Source of the DNA: an uncultured Clostridia bacterium
GTDB lineage: Bacteria > Bacillota > Clostridia > Peptostreptococcales > Anaerovoracaceae
Reading direction: 5' to 3'
NCBI GenBank assembly: GCA_934255545.1
Contig: CAKQOE010000008.1
Span: 1-64,000, forward strand
Length of the DNA stretch: 64,000 nt
Position numbers and translations under genes: made by a program. The notes under the pieces are model-generated. The model saw nothing but the letters and a program-made list of their open reading frames with translations. It did not search any database and was not told where the DNA came from. Below are positions 33,851 to 43,651 of this stretch, one piece after another; position 1 is the stretch's first letter, and each line of letters opens with the position of its first letter.

Positions 33851-36800
33851 TTATCTGTAAACCGATACTGCGTAATTAAGCATCATCTGAGCAACCTGTT
33901 CGCGTGTCGCGTTTGCCTTCGAAGCTATCTTTCCTGCTTCGCTGCCGCCCATGCCTTTTATGATGCCCTTTTCTACTGCCCATGCCATAGCGTCTGCCGC
34001 GTATCCGGAAATATCATCCTTATCCGAGAATGCGTTGAGAGCGCCGGTTCCGCCGGCAGGTGCAGGTTTTCCTGCGTTTCTGTAAAGCATCGTTACTATC
34101 TGTTCACGTGTTATGCTCGCCTTTGGACCAGACCCATCGGAAATGCCGTTTTTAACTGCCCACGCCATGCCCTTCGCAAGCGCGTCGCCTTCTGTATCGG
34201 CGCCGTTAAGTCTTGCTATCACTGTCATGAGCATTTCACGCGTCATCTCGGCCTTCGGGCTGAAGGTTCCCTTGCCTGTTCCGTTGAAGAGGCCGTGACC
34301 AGAAACAAACGCCACAGCGTCTGCAGACCATGAATCTGAATCTACGTCACCAAATCCGACGCCGGCGTCGGCCGCTTTTATTTTCATTCCGTCAGTCGCG
34401 TGCATGTAAAGCTTTCCGTCTATTAATACAGAATCGCGTATGAGCTCTTCCGTACCGTCAGGCTTTATTACATAAGCTGCGGCGCCCGCTCCCGCGTTCT
34501 TTACATCAAGGATTATCGGCTGACTTTCAGGTGAACCTGTATTTACTGTCACCGAACCGTCGTTATTGTTCTGTATCTCAAGCTTCTTTCCGTTTATGTC
34601 AGTTGCCTGAGCGATCTCAAGACGATCCTTTGACGTATCTGTTCCGCCCGGAGTATTGCCCGGCTGCGGGTCTGCAGGTTTAGGATCTGCAGGCTTCGGA
34701 TCTGCAGGAGTGCTGCCTCCTGAACCACCGCCGGAACCGCCGCCTCCGCCGCCTGAGCTTTCAGAGCGGAACGTAACACTTACAGTCACCGGTCCTGCCG
34801 GCATCTTAAATGTATATACGAGCGTTGATGCTGAAACATTTTCATTGAGAACAGCTCCGCCGCTGAGACTGAGCGACGAAAGCTTTTTACCATTTTCAGG
34901 TGTTACCGTAAGAGTTACAATGTCACCCTCGCGCGCCTTCACCTTGTCTGACGTCACGCCCGTTGGAACTGTTATCTCATACGTTTCATGATGTTCAAAC
35001 AGATCGCTCATGGCGAATTCAAGATCTTCCTTCAGGTTGACAACAGTTACAGTATACTTTCCTGCAGCATATTTAGCTGTAACCACCGCGTCGCTGTTTA
35101 TGCGATTCTTTATGTCTGATTCGATATTGCCTGACTTAGCGAAGTGATCAGCCGCCGGCTCAAGCCAGAATACTGTCTTTCCGCCGCTGCGTACCGATAC
35201 TGATTTAAGATCGGCGATCTCTCCGTTATCTGAATGCTTCAGAGGAGTCGCGTAAGTAATGCCTGCGTTTCCTGCTTTACCTGTTGTTAATGCCACGCTT
35301 GACTTTGATTCTGCAGTAAAGTACGCTCTTACAGTCTTATGTCCTGAAAGTCCGTCTATCTTCAGTACAGGATCGACGCAGATCTGATCGTCAGCATCCG
35401 TATGCTTTTCAGTATTTTCAGCAGCTGTACCGTCTCCGTCAGTCACAGTCCAGTAGTCGAGCATATGTCCGCCATCAGGCTCTGCCTTAAACTCTATGCT
35501 GCTTCCGCCAGGCACGAGCGCTGTGTTTCCGTCAAGCGCATCGCCGTCAGCCACTGCACTGAGCGTTCCGTTAGCTGAAGTCATTTCATCCGAATGCGGA
35601 GTGAACCATGATACACCGTAGTTTGACGCGCTCTTTACATATGCTGTCACATCGATATCACCAATGACAGTTACTTCACCGCCCGGATAATTCTTCGATG
35701 ACGAAACATCATATTTACCGTCAAGCTCCCACTGTTCTATCATATATCCTGCGTCAGGCTCTGCTCTGAAAAGTATGCTTTCGCCTTCGTAAACCGTCAG
35801 ACCTTCATCAGGCATAACGGTCTTTTCTTCGCCTACGATATCACCGTAGATATTCTTCAGCGTATAAAGCATACGTCCGCGCTCAGCAGGTGTCACTGCA
35901 GCTGTTGCAGTAAATGAACCTATTGCTTCAAATACAGCCTCGGCCTTTGTCTTTTCTCCAAGTGCCGGTATCGTCAGCACATCGCCGGTTTCCTCGCTGT
36001 CTGTGCCGTTTATCTTCCAGCCCTTAAGCCTGAAGCCGCGGTCCGCATGCGCAGTAAACGATACTGCCGTTCCTCCCGGAACATTTTCGACTGTATCTCC
36101 TTCGACCGTATCCGTACCTGTTTTTATAGCTACAGATCCGTTTTCAGCAGATGCTGAAACAGTATACGCGTTTCTTACAGTATCGAGAGATACCTCTGTA
36201 TCACGTTTAAGCTCAAAGCTGTATACTGATGATTCAGCCGTTTCCTCTCCGTTTACGACAAACACAGCGTTTTCAGCAGCCTGATAACCTGTCTTCGGAG
36301 TAACCGTTATAACAGTATCCCCGACTATCTCAGCGCCATTTTCAATATTTATCTCGACATCGGCGCCTGCGTTGTTCTGACGCGTATAATGTGCCTTTAT
36401 GTCGCCGGTAAGCGTCAGCTTGTAGCTGTCGCGCTCAAAATTCGCCCTTACCGATATATTTTCGTTTCTGACAGTTATATCAAGCTCGTTTGTACCGTCA
36501 TCATTCTGAGTACCCTTGTGAGTCACTGTACTCTGACCGACCTCGCTCACAGACCAGTCTCTGAAATGATAACCCTCTGCAGGTTCAGCCACGAACGTAA
36601 ACTCCGCTCCGTTGCTCACATACGCGCCGGATGTGAAATTCTCATTGTTCGTGCACTTTACGCTGCCGCCCTTATCCGTGTAAGCCTTCAGCGTTATCGT
36701 CTTTGGCTTGAAGTACGCCGTTACGTCAGTAGGCGCAGCCTCCGTCTCAACAGAAAGACGCTGAGGATCTACGCTGTCTCCGCTCTTCGTCTCGACGCGT

Positions 36801-39800
36801 TCACCAACCTTGTAGATCCAGTGATCTATCTGATATCCCGCGTTTGGTATCGCACGGAACTGAACGTGAGTACCCGATGGATAATCGCCATACGCCTGCT
36901 CATTTCCTATGATCTCAACCTTACCTACAGGTCTCGCGCCCGCAGCATCTGTATAATCAGCCGCGCTGACAGAAATTCTGTAAGTAAGCCCTATAACCGT
37001 ATAACGAGCAGATCTGTAAACAGGCTCATAATTATTGTAGAACGAATCCGGTGTATTTCCCGTCACGCCCGGCGTGACAATATAATTGCCCGGTTCCATG
37101 TTTGATTTAAGTTCTGCAGTATTTCCCGCAGAATTCACAGCGCTGAAGCCAAGCTTAAACTCAGCAAGCTCATCTGCGCTCACTTCATTACATTTAACTA
37201 TCGGAAGATTATTGCCGACATCGTTCGCGCTTATATTATCGCTATCCTCGATGTATATGCTGACAGACTTCCGCTTTATCGATACTTTTGATTCAGCGGC
37301 ATTCTTTTCGCCGTCAAAAGCACGCAGCGTATATTCGCCTGCGTAAGGAGCCTTATTAAATACAAGGAGTCCATCCGCGCCGGCCGGCGTTGCCTTTAAC
37401 GCGTCAAATATCTTTGCCTTATCCTGCTGGCTCTCAGGCTTAGCGAGCTCAGCTGCTTCTTCCTTTATCTGTGATTCAGTCAGAAGTATGTATTTTACAT
37501 TTGCGCTTTCGACAGGCGTAAGCGGGTCGTTTCCTGTTTTTGACAGGAGCTCCGCGTATATATCCTCACTGTAGCTGAACGTCGTCATACTGCTTCCGCC
37601 CGCTGTATTGCTGAGCTTCAGCTGATATCCCGTCATATTGGCGCCTATGAGGACCAGATCGTTGTATTCTGTTTCAAGATCCTTGAAAACAGTATCTCCG
37701 CTGTAGTACGCCGATACCGTATATGCACCATCGACAAGCTTCGAAAGCTTGAGCTTTGTATCAGGTATATTGAGGATCGCCGTAGAGAAATCCTTGCTCT
37801 CGCCGTCAAATACTTCCGTACCTGATGATTTTAATAGCGTCACGCTTATGCTCTTTTCAAAATCAGCTCCGGATATCCTGAACACAACATTTCCGGAAGG
37901 AGCAATCGTGCTGCCCTTATTCTTTGAATGCAGCTTTATCTCAGCGTGAAGCGTATTTACTTCTCCGCTCGTATCGGACGGCTTTACTATCGTGACCTTC
38001 AGATCTGCGGCAGGTGTACGCTTAGAGTAAGCCGCCGCGAAATCCTGTGAGTATGCCGATATGTGATACTGCTGCGCAGCCGTTTTATCGTAGTATATAA
38101 CGTTTACGCGGCATCTGTATCGTCCCTCGTCTGACGCGCTCGCGTTGGCTATCGTATATGACGCGCTCTTTGCGCCCGATATATCTGTCCATACGTTGTT
38201 TACAAGACGCTGCCACTGATAAGACACGTTTCCGTTGTATTTTTCCTCGTCAGCAACAGTCACCTTAGCTGTCGCGTTATCCTTGTCAGGATATACAGGC
38301 AGCAGTCCGTCTTCGTCAAGACCGTCCACAGTTATCTCAGGATAACCGACGCTTGTTTTAGTCCTGCACTCAAGTGGCTCGCTGTATATGCTGACATTCG
38401 GTTTGTACGCGCTTTCAGTCTGTATCTGATAAGAATACTCAGTATATGGATTCAACCCCTTATCCGTATAACTGAAACTGTAAGTTCCGTCGCTGTTCTT
38501 TTTACCTTCTCTGAACGGAACGTACTGCAGCCTGTAGCTTCCTGAACCGTCAGGGAATTCATAATAACGGTAAAGCTGGAAGCCTGATACCATCTTGTCA
38601 TACGACCATGTAAGAGTCACAGACTTATCTGTCGTTGCCGCAATATCCTGACTGAAATCCTCAGGCAGGCTTGCAGGCTGCGCCGCGTCGCTTACTATAT
38701 AATTCACGACAGGGAACGACACTCCGTTCTGATCGTATTTGTAGCAGAATATCCTCCAGTTCATCGCGTATCCGTAGGCCTCAGCCTCAGCAGGCATATC
38801 CTGCAGCTCGCCCGAGAATGAGCTTCCGCTCGTCGATATCTCGACCTTACCGCCGCTGCCCTCAAAACCGGCTACAACGCCTACAGTCAGGCCGCCCGCG
38901 CCTGCGCCGACCTTGCCTTCAATAGCACCGACACCTATATACGCGTTGCTCTTTTCAGTAGACATGGCTATTTCCTGGGAAATAGTCGAGCCGCCTCCCG
39001 CGCTCGTAAACCCGACCTTAGCCGAATCGCCGACGTAGCTCGCTATAAGCGACTTGTTCTTTTCATAAGGCTTGAGACTCGACGGATAAGACGTCGGATC
39101 GCCGAGAGTATGCGTCAGCACATTTTCGCTCACCTTCGGGAGCACGCTGTAGTCAGACGCTATCGCTTCGTAAGCATCAAGGCTAAGCAGACGTACAGAA
39201 GCCTCGTGCGGTATATTTACCGTCGTAGTGACCTCATCGTAGCCGCCCTTTCCGTTAGGAACGTACGATATATATTCATACACTTCCATCGGTATAGAGT
39301 AGAAAGCGACCTTGTCCTCGCCCGATGTCGCGCTGTACGTAACAGTCTGCTCAAGCGTTGAAGTCTTTTCAGTCTCCCACGTGAAACCGCCCGTTACCTG
39401 CATCTCCGCTTCGGTTTTTCCGATAGGCACGCCGAATATCTTTATCTCATACTCATATGAAACATAAACTCCGGCCTTTATCGTAGTCGAGCCTACCGAT
39501 CCCGTACCGCTTCCTGTCGAGCTTGAGTACGTCGTAGTTGACTCCGGATAGTTACCCGAAAGGTCGTCACGGTCCAGCAGATCCTTGAAGTACGGCGGTG
39601 ACGCCAGCACTGCGAGTATCTTTGGATCGGTGTAAGTATAATAATGCCTTCCTGTGTAATTCATAATGCTCGAATCATTATCTGTATTGGCCATACATAA
39701 TGCCATCGAGCTGTCAACCGGCCGGCGGTTGCTGTAGTAGGATCTATCGGAACCGATCTGTGAACGGTCTATTACCGTCATAAATGTCTCGGATGCATCG

Positions 39801-41791
39801 AAGCCTGTATACTCTACATTTACTTTAGCTTCAGATTCAACTTCTTTCCAATAGTCAAATTCCCATCTGTAGCTCTTCTTTTTCCAAAGCTTATGCCACC
39901 AGTTCTTGTAATAAGAAACTCTCTTGTATACAGCTTCATTATGCTTACCTTGCTGCGTGTATGTTGCATTTTCTTGACTGGTAGAGCTGAGCGTCTGCGT
40001 CATGACAGCAAGCGCCGCTGCGCCCGTCTGGCCCGTCATGTCGCCTGACTCGGCGCTGTATTCAACATAATCATGAAGCGCGCCATTGCCCTGCATAGCC
40101 TTTGATATATCCCATGATTCTGCGATATCAAGGCCTTCGTCACTGCATTTTATGATAAGGCTGTCAAAATACAGCAGATCTCCGCCATCCTCACCTATAG
40201 GGCGCGTGATCATAGCCGTATCTGCCGCGCACAGCGGAAGTGAATAAAAATGATCCGGATCCGCTCCCGGCCTGTGGCTGGAATCCATAGCGCTGTAGAT
40301 ATATGCGCCGTCGCTCTTGCCAAACAGATCGAAATTCTTCACAAGACTCGATGAAACCTCAAACTGCGTGCCGTTCCAGTTATATGCAGCCACATAACGG
40401 CTCGACGTATTGCCTGCCTTCAGGTCGGAATCGGCCTGACCGCAGAGTATAAGGCTTTTATCTCCGCTGCCTGTCATATCACCGAAAACGAACGACGCTC
40501 TGACTATATCGCTCGTTCCGTATTTGAGTCCAAACTCCTGATCCTTTTTCAGGATCTCGGTACCCTTTCCGCCGAACATCACAACGGCTCTCGAGCCTGC
40601 ATTCTGCTCAGGACCGTAGTAGTATCCCCACGTGCACGCGAGATCGTCTATACCATCCTGGTTAACGTCAGCGCTTACAAGCGATATCATATTTGATACA
40701 ACGCTGCCTTCTTTAAGGTGATACGTCCACGCTACCTTCCATTTAGCCGGATCTTTATACGCGTTTGACATATTATCCGTCTGCAAAGTCTGCAGCGCGT
40801 AAACGACTATGCGTGAATTTCCGACCTCAGGCACGTAAACAGCCACTTCGTCAAGACCGTCGCCGTTCCAGTCGCCTGTTGCCACCTGCAGATAGTTCTT
40901 CAGCTGATACGGATTTTCCGCGAAATTCTCAGCCTTCTGATCGCTGCCTTCAGCGTCATGTATCATAAGCGATTCATTTCCTATCGCCTTGCCTGCCGCG
41001 AGGACTTCCTTTGGATCGCCGTAATTTCCCGTCGTCGCGTCGCCAAACTTCAGATAAATACCGCCGGTATGACTGTGATCGCGCGTATATGCCATTACGG
41101 TCTGCGCCGCATACCCTTTGGTATTTTTATCGAAATTTCCGGCAGCTACGTCAGACATCCCAAATCTGTCGGCGCCTGTTGAGCCGCCAAATCCACTACT
41201 CATTGCATTGGTTTTATTGTTAAGTCCGCTCAGGTAGCCCTTTGAATCTCCCGACGTACTTCCTTCGGCATATGTACCGGAAGCTATAACAGTATACTTA
41301 CCGTTATATATCCATCTGCCCTTTGAAACAGTTGACTCTGCCGGAGCTGACATTATACCCTCAGTCGTCTTTACTCCCCACTTTTTGTTACCGTAAAGCG
41401 TCGATACGAGCTCGTTTGCTTCACTTCCCGGTGCAGAGCCATCAGTTCGCTCAATGTCTTTTTTAAGCTTTCCGACCTGTAGCTCAGTCTGTGCGCCTGT
41501 ATCGACCTGCTGCTCATACGGTATAATATTTTTCATACCGACAGTGTACAGCTCCTTAACAGGAGTCACCTCTATCGTGCTCCTTCCGTAAGGATTGCTC
41601 ACCGTATCGCTCGCGTCAAACCCGTCAGGCGCCACACTCGTGTCTATCCCGAGCGCCGCCAGAGCGTCAGACCCGTTGACAGCAGTACCGCCCGCGGCAA
41701 ACACCGGCGCGCTTAAGGCCGGCATCATCCCCGCCAGAACAGCCGCAGCCGTCAACCAGGCGATAAACTTCCTCTTCAGCTTCATCCGCAT
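33851..41791 (-). CDS. Giant SLH surface protein, paralog 1 (FG-GAP, FN3, Ig-like, InlB-type repeats)
   Basis: About 2,646 residues; an ATG two codons later aligns better with the paralog's start. Order: signal peptide (1 to about 33), FG-GAP/VCBS-like Ca-binding blades (DWNGDGLDE near 307, DVNQDGIDD near 379), a Gly-rich stretch (GAGAGGLTVGVVAGFEG), fibronectin III (about 1047-1147), an Ig-like domain with YQWQRL (about 1155-1240), a further Ig-like domain, at least five InlB-type repeats (GYHFRDWSV, GFRLKGWKI, GYMIEQWEL, between about 1650 and 2130), a Gly/Pro linker (about 2345-2390) and three SLH repeats (about 2480-2646). The role is probably a large cell-wall-bound adhesin or S-layer component. 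It is closely similar along its length to the gene at 45690-53702. Confidence 0.9.
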   Translation of the reverse strand: MRMKLKRKFIAWLTAAAVLAGMMPALSAPVFAAGGTAVNGSDALAALGIDTSVAPDGFDASDTVSNPYGRSTIEVTPVKELYTVGMKNIIPYEQQVDTGAQTELQVGKLKKDIERTDGSAPGSEANELVSTLYGNKKWGVKTTEGIMSAPAESTVSKGRWIYNGKYTVIASGTYAEGSTSGDSKGYLSGLNNKTNAMSSGFGGSTGADRFGMSDVAAGNFDKNTKGYAAQTVMAYTRDHSHTGGIYLKFGDATTGNYGDPKEVLAAGKAIGNESLMIHDAEGSDQKAENFAENPYQLKNYLQVATGDWNGDGLDEVAVYVPEVGNSRIVVYALQTLQTDNMSNAYKDPAKWKVAWTYHLKEGSVVSNMISLVSADVNQDGIDDLACTWGYYYGPEQNAGSRAVVMFGGKGTEILKKDQEFGLKYGTSDIVRASFVFGDMTGSGDKSLILCGQADSDLKAGNTSSRYVAAYNWNGTQFEVSSSLVKNFDLFGKSDGAYIYSAMDSSHRPGADPDHFYSLPLCAADTAMITRPIGEDGGDLLYFDSLIIKCSDEGLDIAESWDISKAMQGNGALHDYVEYSAESGDMTGQTGAAALAVMTQTLSSTSQENATYTQQGKHNEAVYKRVSYYKNWWHKLWKKKSYRWEFDYWKEVESEAKVNVEYTGFDASETFMTVIDRSQIGSDRSYYSNRRPVDSSMALCMANTDNDSSIMNYTGRHYYTYTDPKILAVLASPPYFKDLLDRDDLSGNYPESTTTYSSSTGSGTGSVGSTTIKAGVYVSYEYEIKIFGVPIGKTEAEMQVTGGFTWETEKTSTLEQTVTYSATSGEDKVAFYSIPMEVYEYISYVPNGKGGYDEVTTTVNIPHEASVRLLSLDAYEAIASDYSVLPKVSENVLTHTLGDPTSYPSSLKPYEKNKSLIASYVGDSAKVGFTSAGGGSTISQEIAMSTEKSNAYIGVGAIEGKVGAGAGGLTVGVVAGFEGSGGKVEISTSGSSFSGELQDMPAEAEAYGYAMNWRIFCYKYDQNGVSFPVVNYIVSDAAQPASLPEDFSQDIAATTDKSVTLTWSYDKMVSGFQLYRYYEFPDGSGSYRLQYVPFREGKKNSDGTYSFSYTDKGLNPYTEYSYQIQTESAYKPNVSIYSEPLECRTKTSVGYPEITVDGLDEDGLLPVYPDKDNATAKVTVADEEKYNGNVSYQWQRLVNNVWTDISGAKSASYTIANASASDEGRYRCRVNVIYYDKTAAQQYHISAYSQDFAAAYSKRTPAADLKVTIVKPSDTSGEVNTLHAEIKLHSKNKGSTIAPSGNVVFRISGADFEKSISVTLLKSSGTEVFDGESKDFSTAILNIPDTKLKLSKLVDGAYTVSAYYSGDTVFKDLETEYNDLVLIGANMTGYQLKLSNTAGGSSMTTFSYSEDIYAELLSKTGNDPLTPVESANVKYILLTESQIKEEAAELAKPESQQDKAKIFDALKATPAGADGLLVFNKAPYAGEYTLRAFDGEKNAAESKVSIKRKSVSIYIEDSDNISANDVGNNLPIVKCNEVSADELAEFKLGFSAVNSAGNTAELKSNMEPGNYIVTPGVTGNTPDSFYNNYEPVYRSARYTVIGLTYRISVSAADYTDAAGARPVGKVEIIGNEQAYGDYPSGTHVQFRAIPNAGYQIDHWIYKVGERVETKSGDSVDPQRLSVETEAAPTDVTAYFKPKTITLKAYTDKGGSVKCTNNENFTSGAYVSNGAEFTFVAEPAEGYHFRDWSVSEVGQSTVTHKGTQNDDGTNELDITVRNENISVRANFERDSYKLTLTGDIKAHYTRQNNAGADVEINIENGAEIVGDTVITVTPKTGYQAAENAVFVVNGEETAESSVYSFELKRDTEVSLDTVRNAYTVSASAENGSVAIKTGTDTVEGDTVENVPGGTAVSFTAHADRGFRLKGWKINGTDSEETGDVLTIPALGEKTKAEAVFEAIGSFTATAAVTPAERGRMLYTLKNIYGDIVGEEKTVMPDEGLTVYEGESILFRAEPDAGYMIEQWELDGKYDVSSSKNYPGGEVTVIGDIDVTAYVKSASNYGVSWFTPHSDEMTSANGTLSAVADGDALDGNTALVPGGSSIEFKAEPDGGHMLDYWTVTDGDGTAAENTEKHTDADDQICVDPVLKIDGLSGHKTVRAYFTAESKSSVALTTGKAGNAGITYATPLKHSDNGEIADLKSVSVRSGGKTVFWLEPAADHFAKSGNIESDIKNRINSDAVVTAKYAAGKYTVTVVNLKEDLEFAMSDLFEHHETYEITVPTGVTSDKVKAREGDIVTLTVTPENGKKLSSLSLSGGAVLNENVSASTLVYTFKMPAGPVTVSVTFRSESSGGGGGGSGGGSGGSTPADPKPADPKPADPQPGNTPGGTDTSKDRLEIAQATDINGKKLEIQNNNDGSVTVNTGSPESQPIILDVKNAGAGAAAYVIKPDGTEELIRDSVLIDGKLYMHATDGMKIKAADAGVGFGDVDSDSWSADAVAFVSGHGLFNGTGKGTFSPKAEMTREMLMTVIARLNGADTEGDALAKGMAWAVKNGISDGSGPKASITREQIVTMLYRNAGKPAPAGGTGALNAFSDKDDISGYAADAMAWAVEKGIIKGMGGSEAGKIASKANATREQVAQMMLNYAVSVYR

Positions 41792-41946
41792 TCACTTCCT
41801 TTCTTCTGAATTTTCCCGCATTGAACCTCTCGCAAAAAATCCTTTAACAACAACCTGTTCTCTTTTTATAAATTTCCCTTCTAAACTCCTCCTTCTGTCT
41901 GTGATCTGTTATCAGAAAAAACATTTTTATACATTTAAAATAGCAC

Positions 41947-42015
41947 AAAAAAATCCACCTTTGACGCCTCTCGCGTGAAAGGCAGATTTTCACGCTGAAA
42001 GGCATCCGGGTGGAT
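41947..42015 (-). terminator. Nested-stem terminator-like leader upstream of SLH paralog 1
   Basis: Three nested helices: ATCCACC/GGTGGAT (41953-41959 with 42009-42015), GACGCCT/AGGCATC (41963-41969 with 42000-42006) and GCGTGAAA/TTTCACGC (41973-41980 with 41988-... 41995), followed on the minus strand by T7. One pair of the middle helix is a G-U pair only in the minus-strand RNA and is a C-A mismatch on the plus strand, which supports the minus direction. No gene upstream obviously needs this terminator, so it may be an attenuator for the SLH gene. Confidence 0.55.
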
Positions 42016-42153
42016 ACAGAATATTTGTTTCAGACAACTTTTATATTCAATAAAATTTTATTAACCGTTTCTTAATTGTCACGCATATCTATAGACCTGT
42101 ACATAAAAGTCATGCTAATATATGTTGCTCCGGTCTTTCAGTGCATTTTCTTT

Positions 42154-42170
42154 CGTCCGCCGGGCGGACG
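42154..42170. repeat. GC-rich palindrome (CGTCCGCC-G-GGCGGACG)
   Basis: Perfect 8-1-8 inverted repeat about 35 bases upstream of the DUF4300 gene, inside its probable 5' leader. The 413-base gap also holds the nested-stem leader; nothing else was recognised. Confidence 0.65.
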
Positions 42171-42205
42171 CCGGGGCGTAAATTTATTTTTTAAGGGGAT
42201 CAATT

Positions 42206-43138
42206 ATGAAGGATTTCAAGAAAACGATACTTTTTTCGATAAGCTCGCTTATCGTAATTTCAACGCTTGTGATGTTTATGCATTATAACGGCAATGCCCC
42301 TGCAGGCGATAATGCGCAGCCCGCTTTGGAGACTGTTGAATATTCAAATCTGACTGATAAGGATTCACAGGATCTTCTGTCAAAACTGCTCACTGATTCA
42401 GGGATAGGTGAAAAAAGGCAGCAGGCATTATTCGACCGCGTAAATAAATTCAACTCAAGCGTTAAAAGCGAATGGCTGACAAGCGACTTTGAATCTGCCG
42501 CGCCGACTTATACAAAATACGATCCTTATGATATGCAGGATATGTGGGCTTCCAAAAATGGAAGTTTTCCGGGATATAACTGCCGTATCACTGCTTTCAG
42601 CCTCTTCAGCGATCTTATCAGCGCCGGTGACGGCGACTATTCTGCCGATGCAGAGGATTCGTTATTTATGGACATCGAGACATTATCCGATGACCCTGAT
42701 GCTTTATGCGGCGACAGCATTAATAAATTCTGCGCTGTATTTGCCCCTGTCCGGGCGGCGGACAGTACTGATGTTGATTTACAGGTAAATAAATTCAGGG
42801 AAGGATGGGCTGCGCGCGGCGTCAGATTTTCAGAGAGCAAGGCGCGTATGATATCTGTAGTTTTTCATGACAAATTTTCCGATACTGACAATAGACTTTT
42901 TATCGGGCATGTCGGTATTTTGCTGCCGGCCGATGATAATAAATTATATTTCATTGAGAAGGTCGCTTTCCAGGAACCGTATCGTCTGTTGAAATTCAAT
43001 GATCGTACTGAGCTGAGCGATTATCTTATGGAAAAGTACGACACGTCATGGGGACAGGATACGGCGAAACCATTTATTATGGAAAATGACAAGCTTATGG
43101 CCGGATACCGCCCTGATCCACTTGTTAAAAATCAATAA
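42206..43138 (+). CDS. DUF4300-like exported protein
   Basis: 310 residues with an N-terminal hydrophobic segment (about 7-25, ILFSISSLIVISTLVMF), i.e. signal anchor or signal peptide without lipobox. The body begins VEYSNLTDKDSQDLLSKLL, typical of DUF4300 proteins of Clostridia and streptococci; function unknown. Other blocks are GYNCRITAFSL, FIGHVGILLP and MAGYRPDP. AAGGGGATCAATT precedes the ATG. It is a single-gene unit between SLH paralog 1 and the small-peptide gene. A hairpin CTGTCCG/CGGACAG (42748-42766) lies in its coding DNA. Confidence 0.75.
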   Translation: MKDFKKTILFSISSLIVISTLVMFMHYNGNAPAGDNAQPALETVEYSNLTDKDSQDLLSKLLTDSGIGEKRQQALFDRVNKFNSSVKSEWLTSDFESAAPTYTKYDPYDMQDMWASKNGSFPGYNCRITAFSLFSDLISAGDGDYSADAEDSLFMDIETLSDDPDALCGDSINKFCAVFAPVRAADSTDVDLQVNKFREGWAARGVRFSESKARMISVVFHDKFSDTDNRLFIGHVGILLPADDNKLYFIEKVAFQEPYRLLKFNDRTELSDYLMEKYDTSWGQDTAKPFIMENDKLMAGYRPDPLVKNQ

Positions 43139-43197
43139 CTGAGTTTATAAGATCAGTCATCAGCTATATCATTACCGGTATAATTTTGATATAATAG

Positions 43198-43276
43198 AAA
43201 AGCCTCTGCATATGATACGGTATCGAGGTCACCTGAAAAGGCAGAAGTTCCGTCTGATTCATATGCAGAGGCTTTT
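43198..43276. terminator. Long bidirectional hairpin between DUF4300 and small-peptide genes
   Basis: AAAAGCCTCTGCATATGA (43198-43215) pairs perfectly with TCATATGCAGAGGCTTTT (43259-43276) across a 43-base loop. T runs follow on both strands. It would end both converging transcripts. Confidence 0.7.
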
Positions 43277-43294
43277 GATCTTTATCGGTCTTGC

Positions 43295-43375
43295 CTATCT
43301 TTTCCCGCCGCCTTTAAAAGCAGATTTCAATATTACGTACGGTATCATTAAAATTGCAGCTAATATTTTTATCAT
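43295..43375 (-). CDS. Small hydrophobic peptide (26 aa)
   Basis: An open frame starting MIKILAAILMIPYVILKSAF and ending KGGGKR has an excellent ribosome site (GAGGAG 8 bases upstream) and its own promoter (TTGAAA-17-TATATT, 43485-43513), a 100-base leader with a hairpin, and a terminator. The peptide is one membrane-length hydrophobic helix with a basic C-terminus, like type I toxins and small membrane regulators. No family recognised. It diverges from the MarR promoter. Too short for standard calls; the full set of expression signals is the main support. Confidence 0.55.
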   Translation of the reverse strand: MIKILAAILMIPYVILKSAFKGGGKR

Positions 43376-43426
43376 TTCAGCTTCTCCTCACATCTGTATA
43401 TTTTTATAAGCTATAACTCAGCGCCG

Positions 43427-43452
43427 CACCGGATCAGGCGAGCCTGCCGGTG
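43427..43452 (-). other. Hairpin in the leader of the small-peptide gene
   Basis: CACCGG-AT-CAGGC-GA-GCCTG-CCGGTG (plus strand) folds as a stem with one bulge between promoter and start codon. It could regulate translation or stabilise the RNA. Confidence 0.5.
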
Positions 43453-43484
43453 ATCTCATATGCTTTAAGTCTCTCCCATATATA

Positions 43485-43513
43485 AATATAATTAAAAAAT
43501 TTTTTAATTTCAA
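43485..43513 (-). promoter_or_regulatory. Promoter of the small-peptide gene
   Basis: On the minus strand TTGAAA (43508-43513), 17 bases, TATATT (43485-43490). Confidence 0.6.
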
Positions 43514-43545
43514 TATCAGTTTTACCATGTTTCTGAATTATTTTC

Positions 43546-43605
43546 TTTACATTCTCCGAAATAAGTATTATACTTACTCAAGATAATTACTTAAAGTAAT
43601 TATCT
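43546..43605 (+). promoter_or_regulatory. marR promoter and operator
   Basis: TTTACA (43546-43551), 17 bases, TATACT (43569-43574). A perfect 12-1-12 palindrome, AGATAATTACTT-A-AAGTAATTATCT (43581-43605), covers the expected transcription start. This is the usual arrangement for MarR self-repression. Confidence 0.8.
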
Positions 43606-43651
43606 AAGTGATCATCGCTTCTTCTAAATTAAAAAATAAAAGGAACACAAA

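Noticed and set aside
36389..37105. 238-codon plus-strand frame inside giant SLH paralog 1
   Set aside because: No ribosome site, Arg/Tyr/Ile-rich shadow translation of the InlB-type repeats on the other strand.
43212..43409. 65-codon plus-strand frame after the DUF4300 gene
   Set aside because: It runs through a terminator hairpin and antisense to a better supported small gene with promoter and ribosome site.
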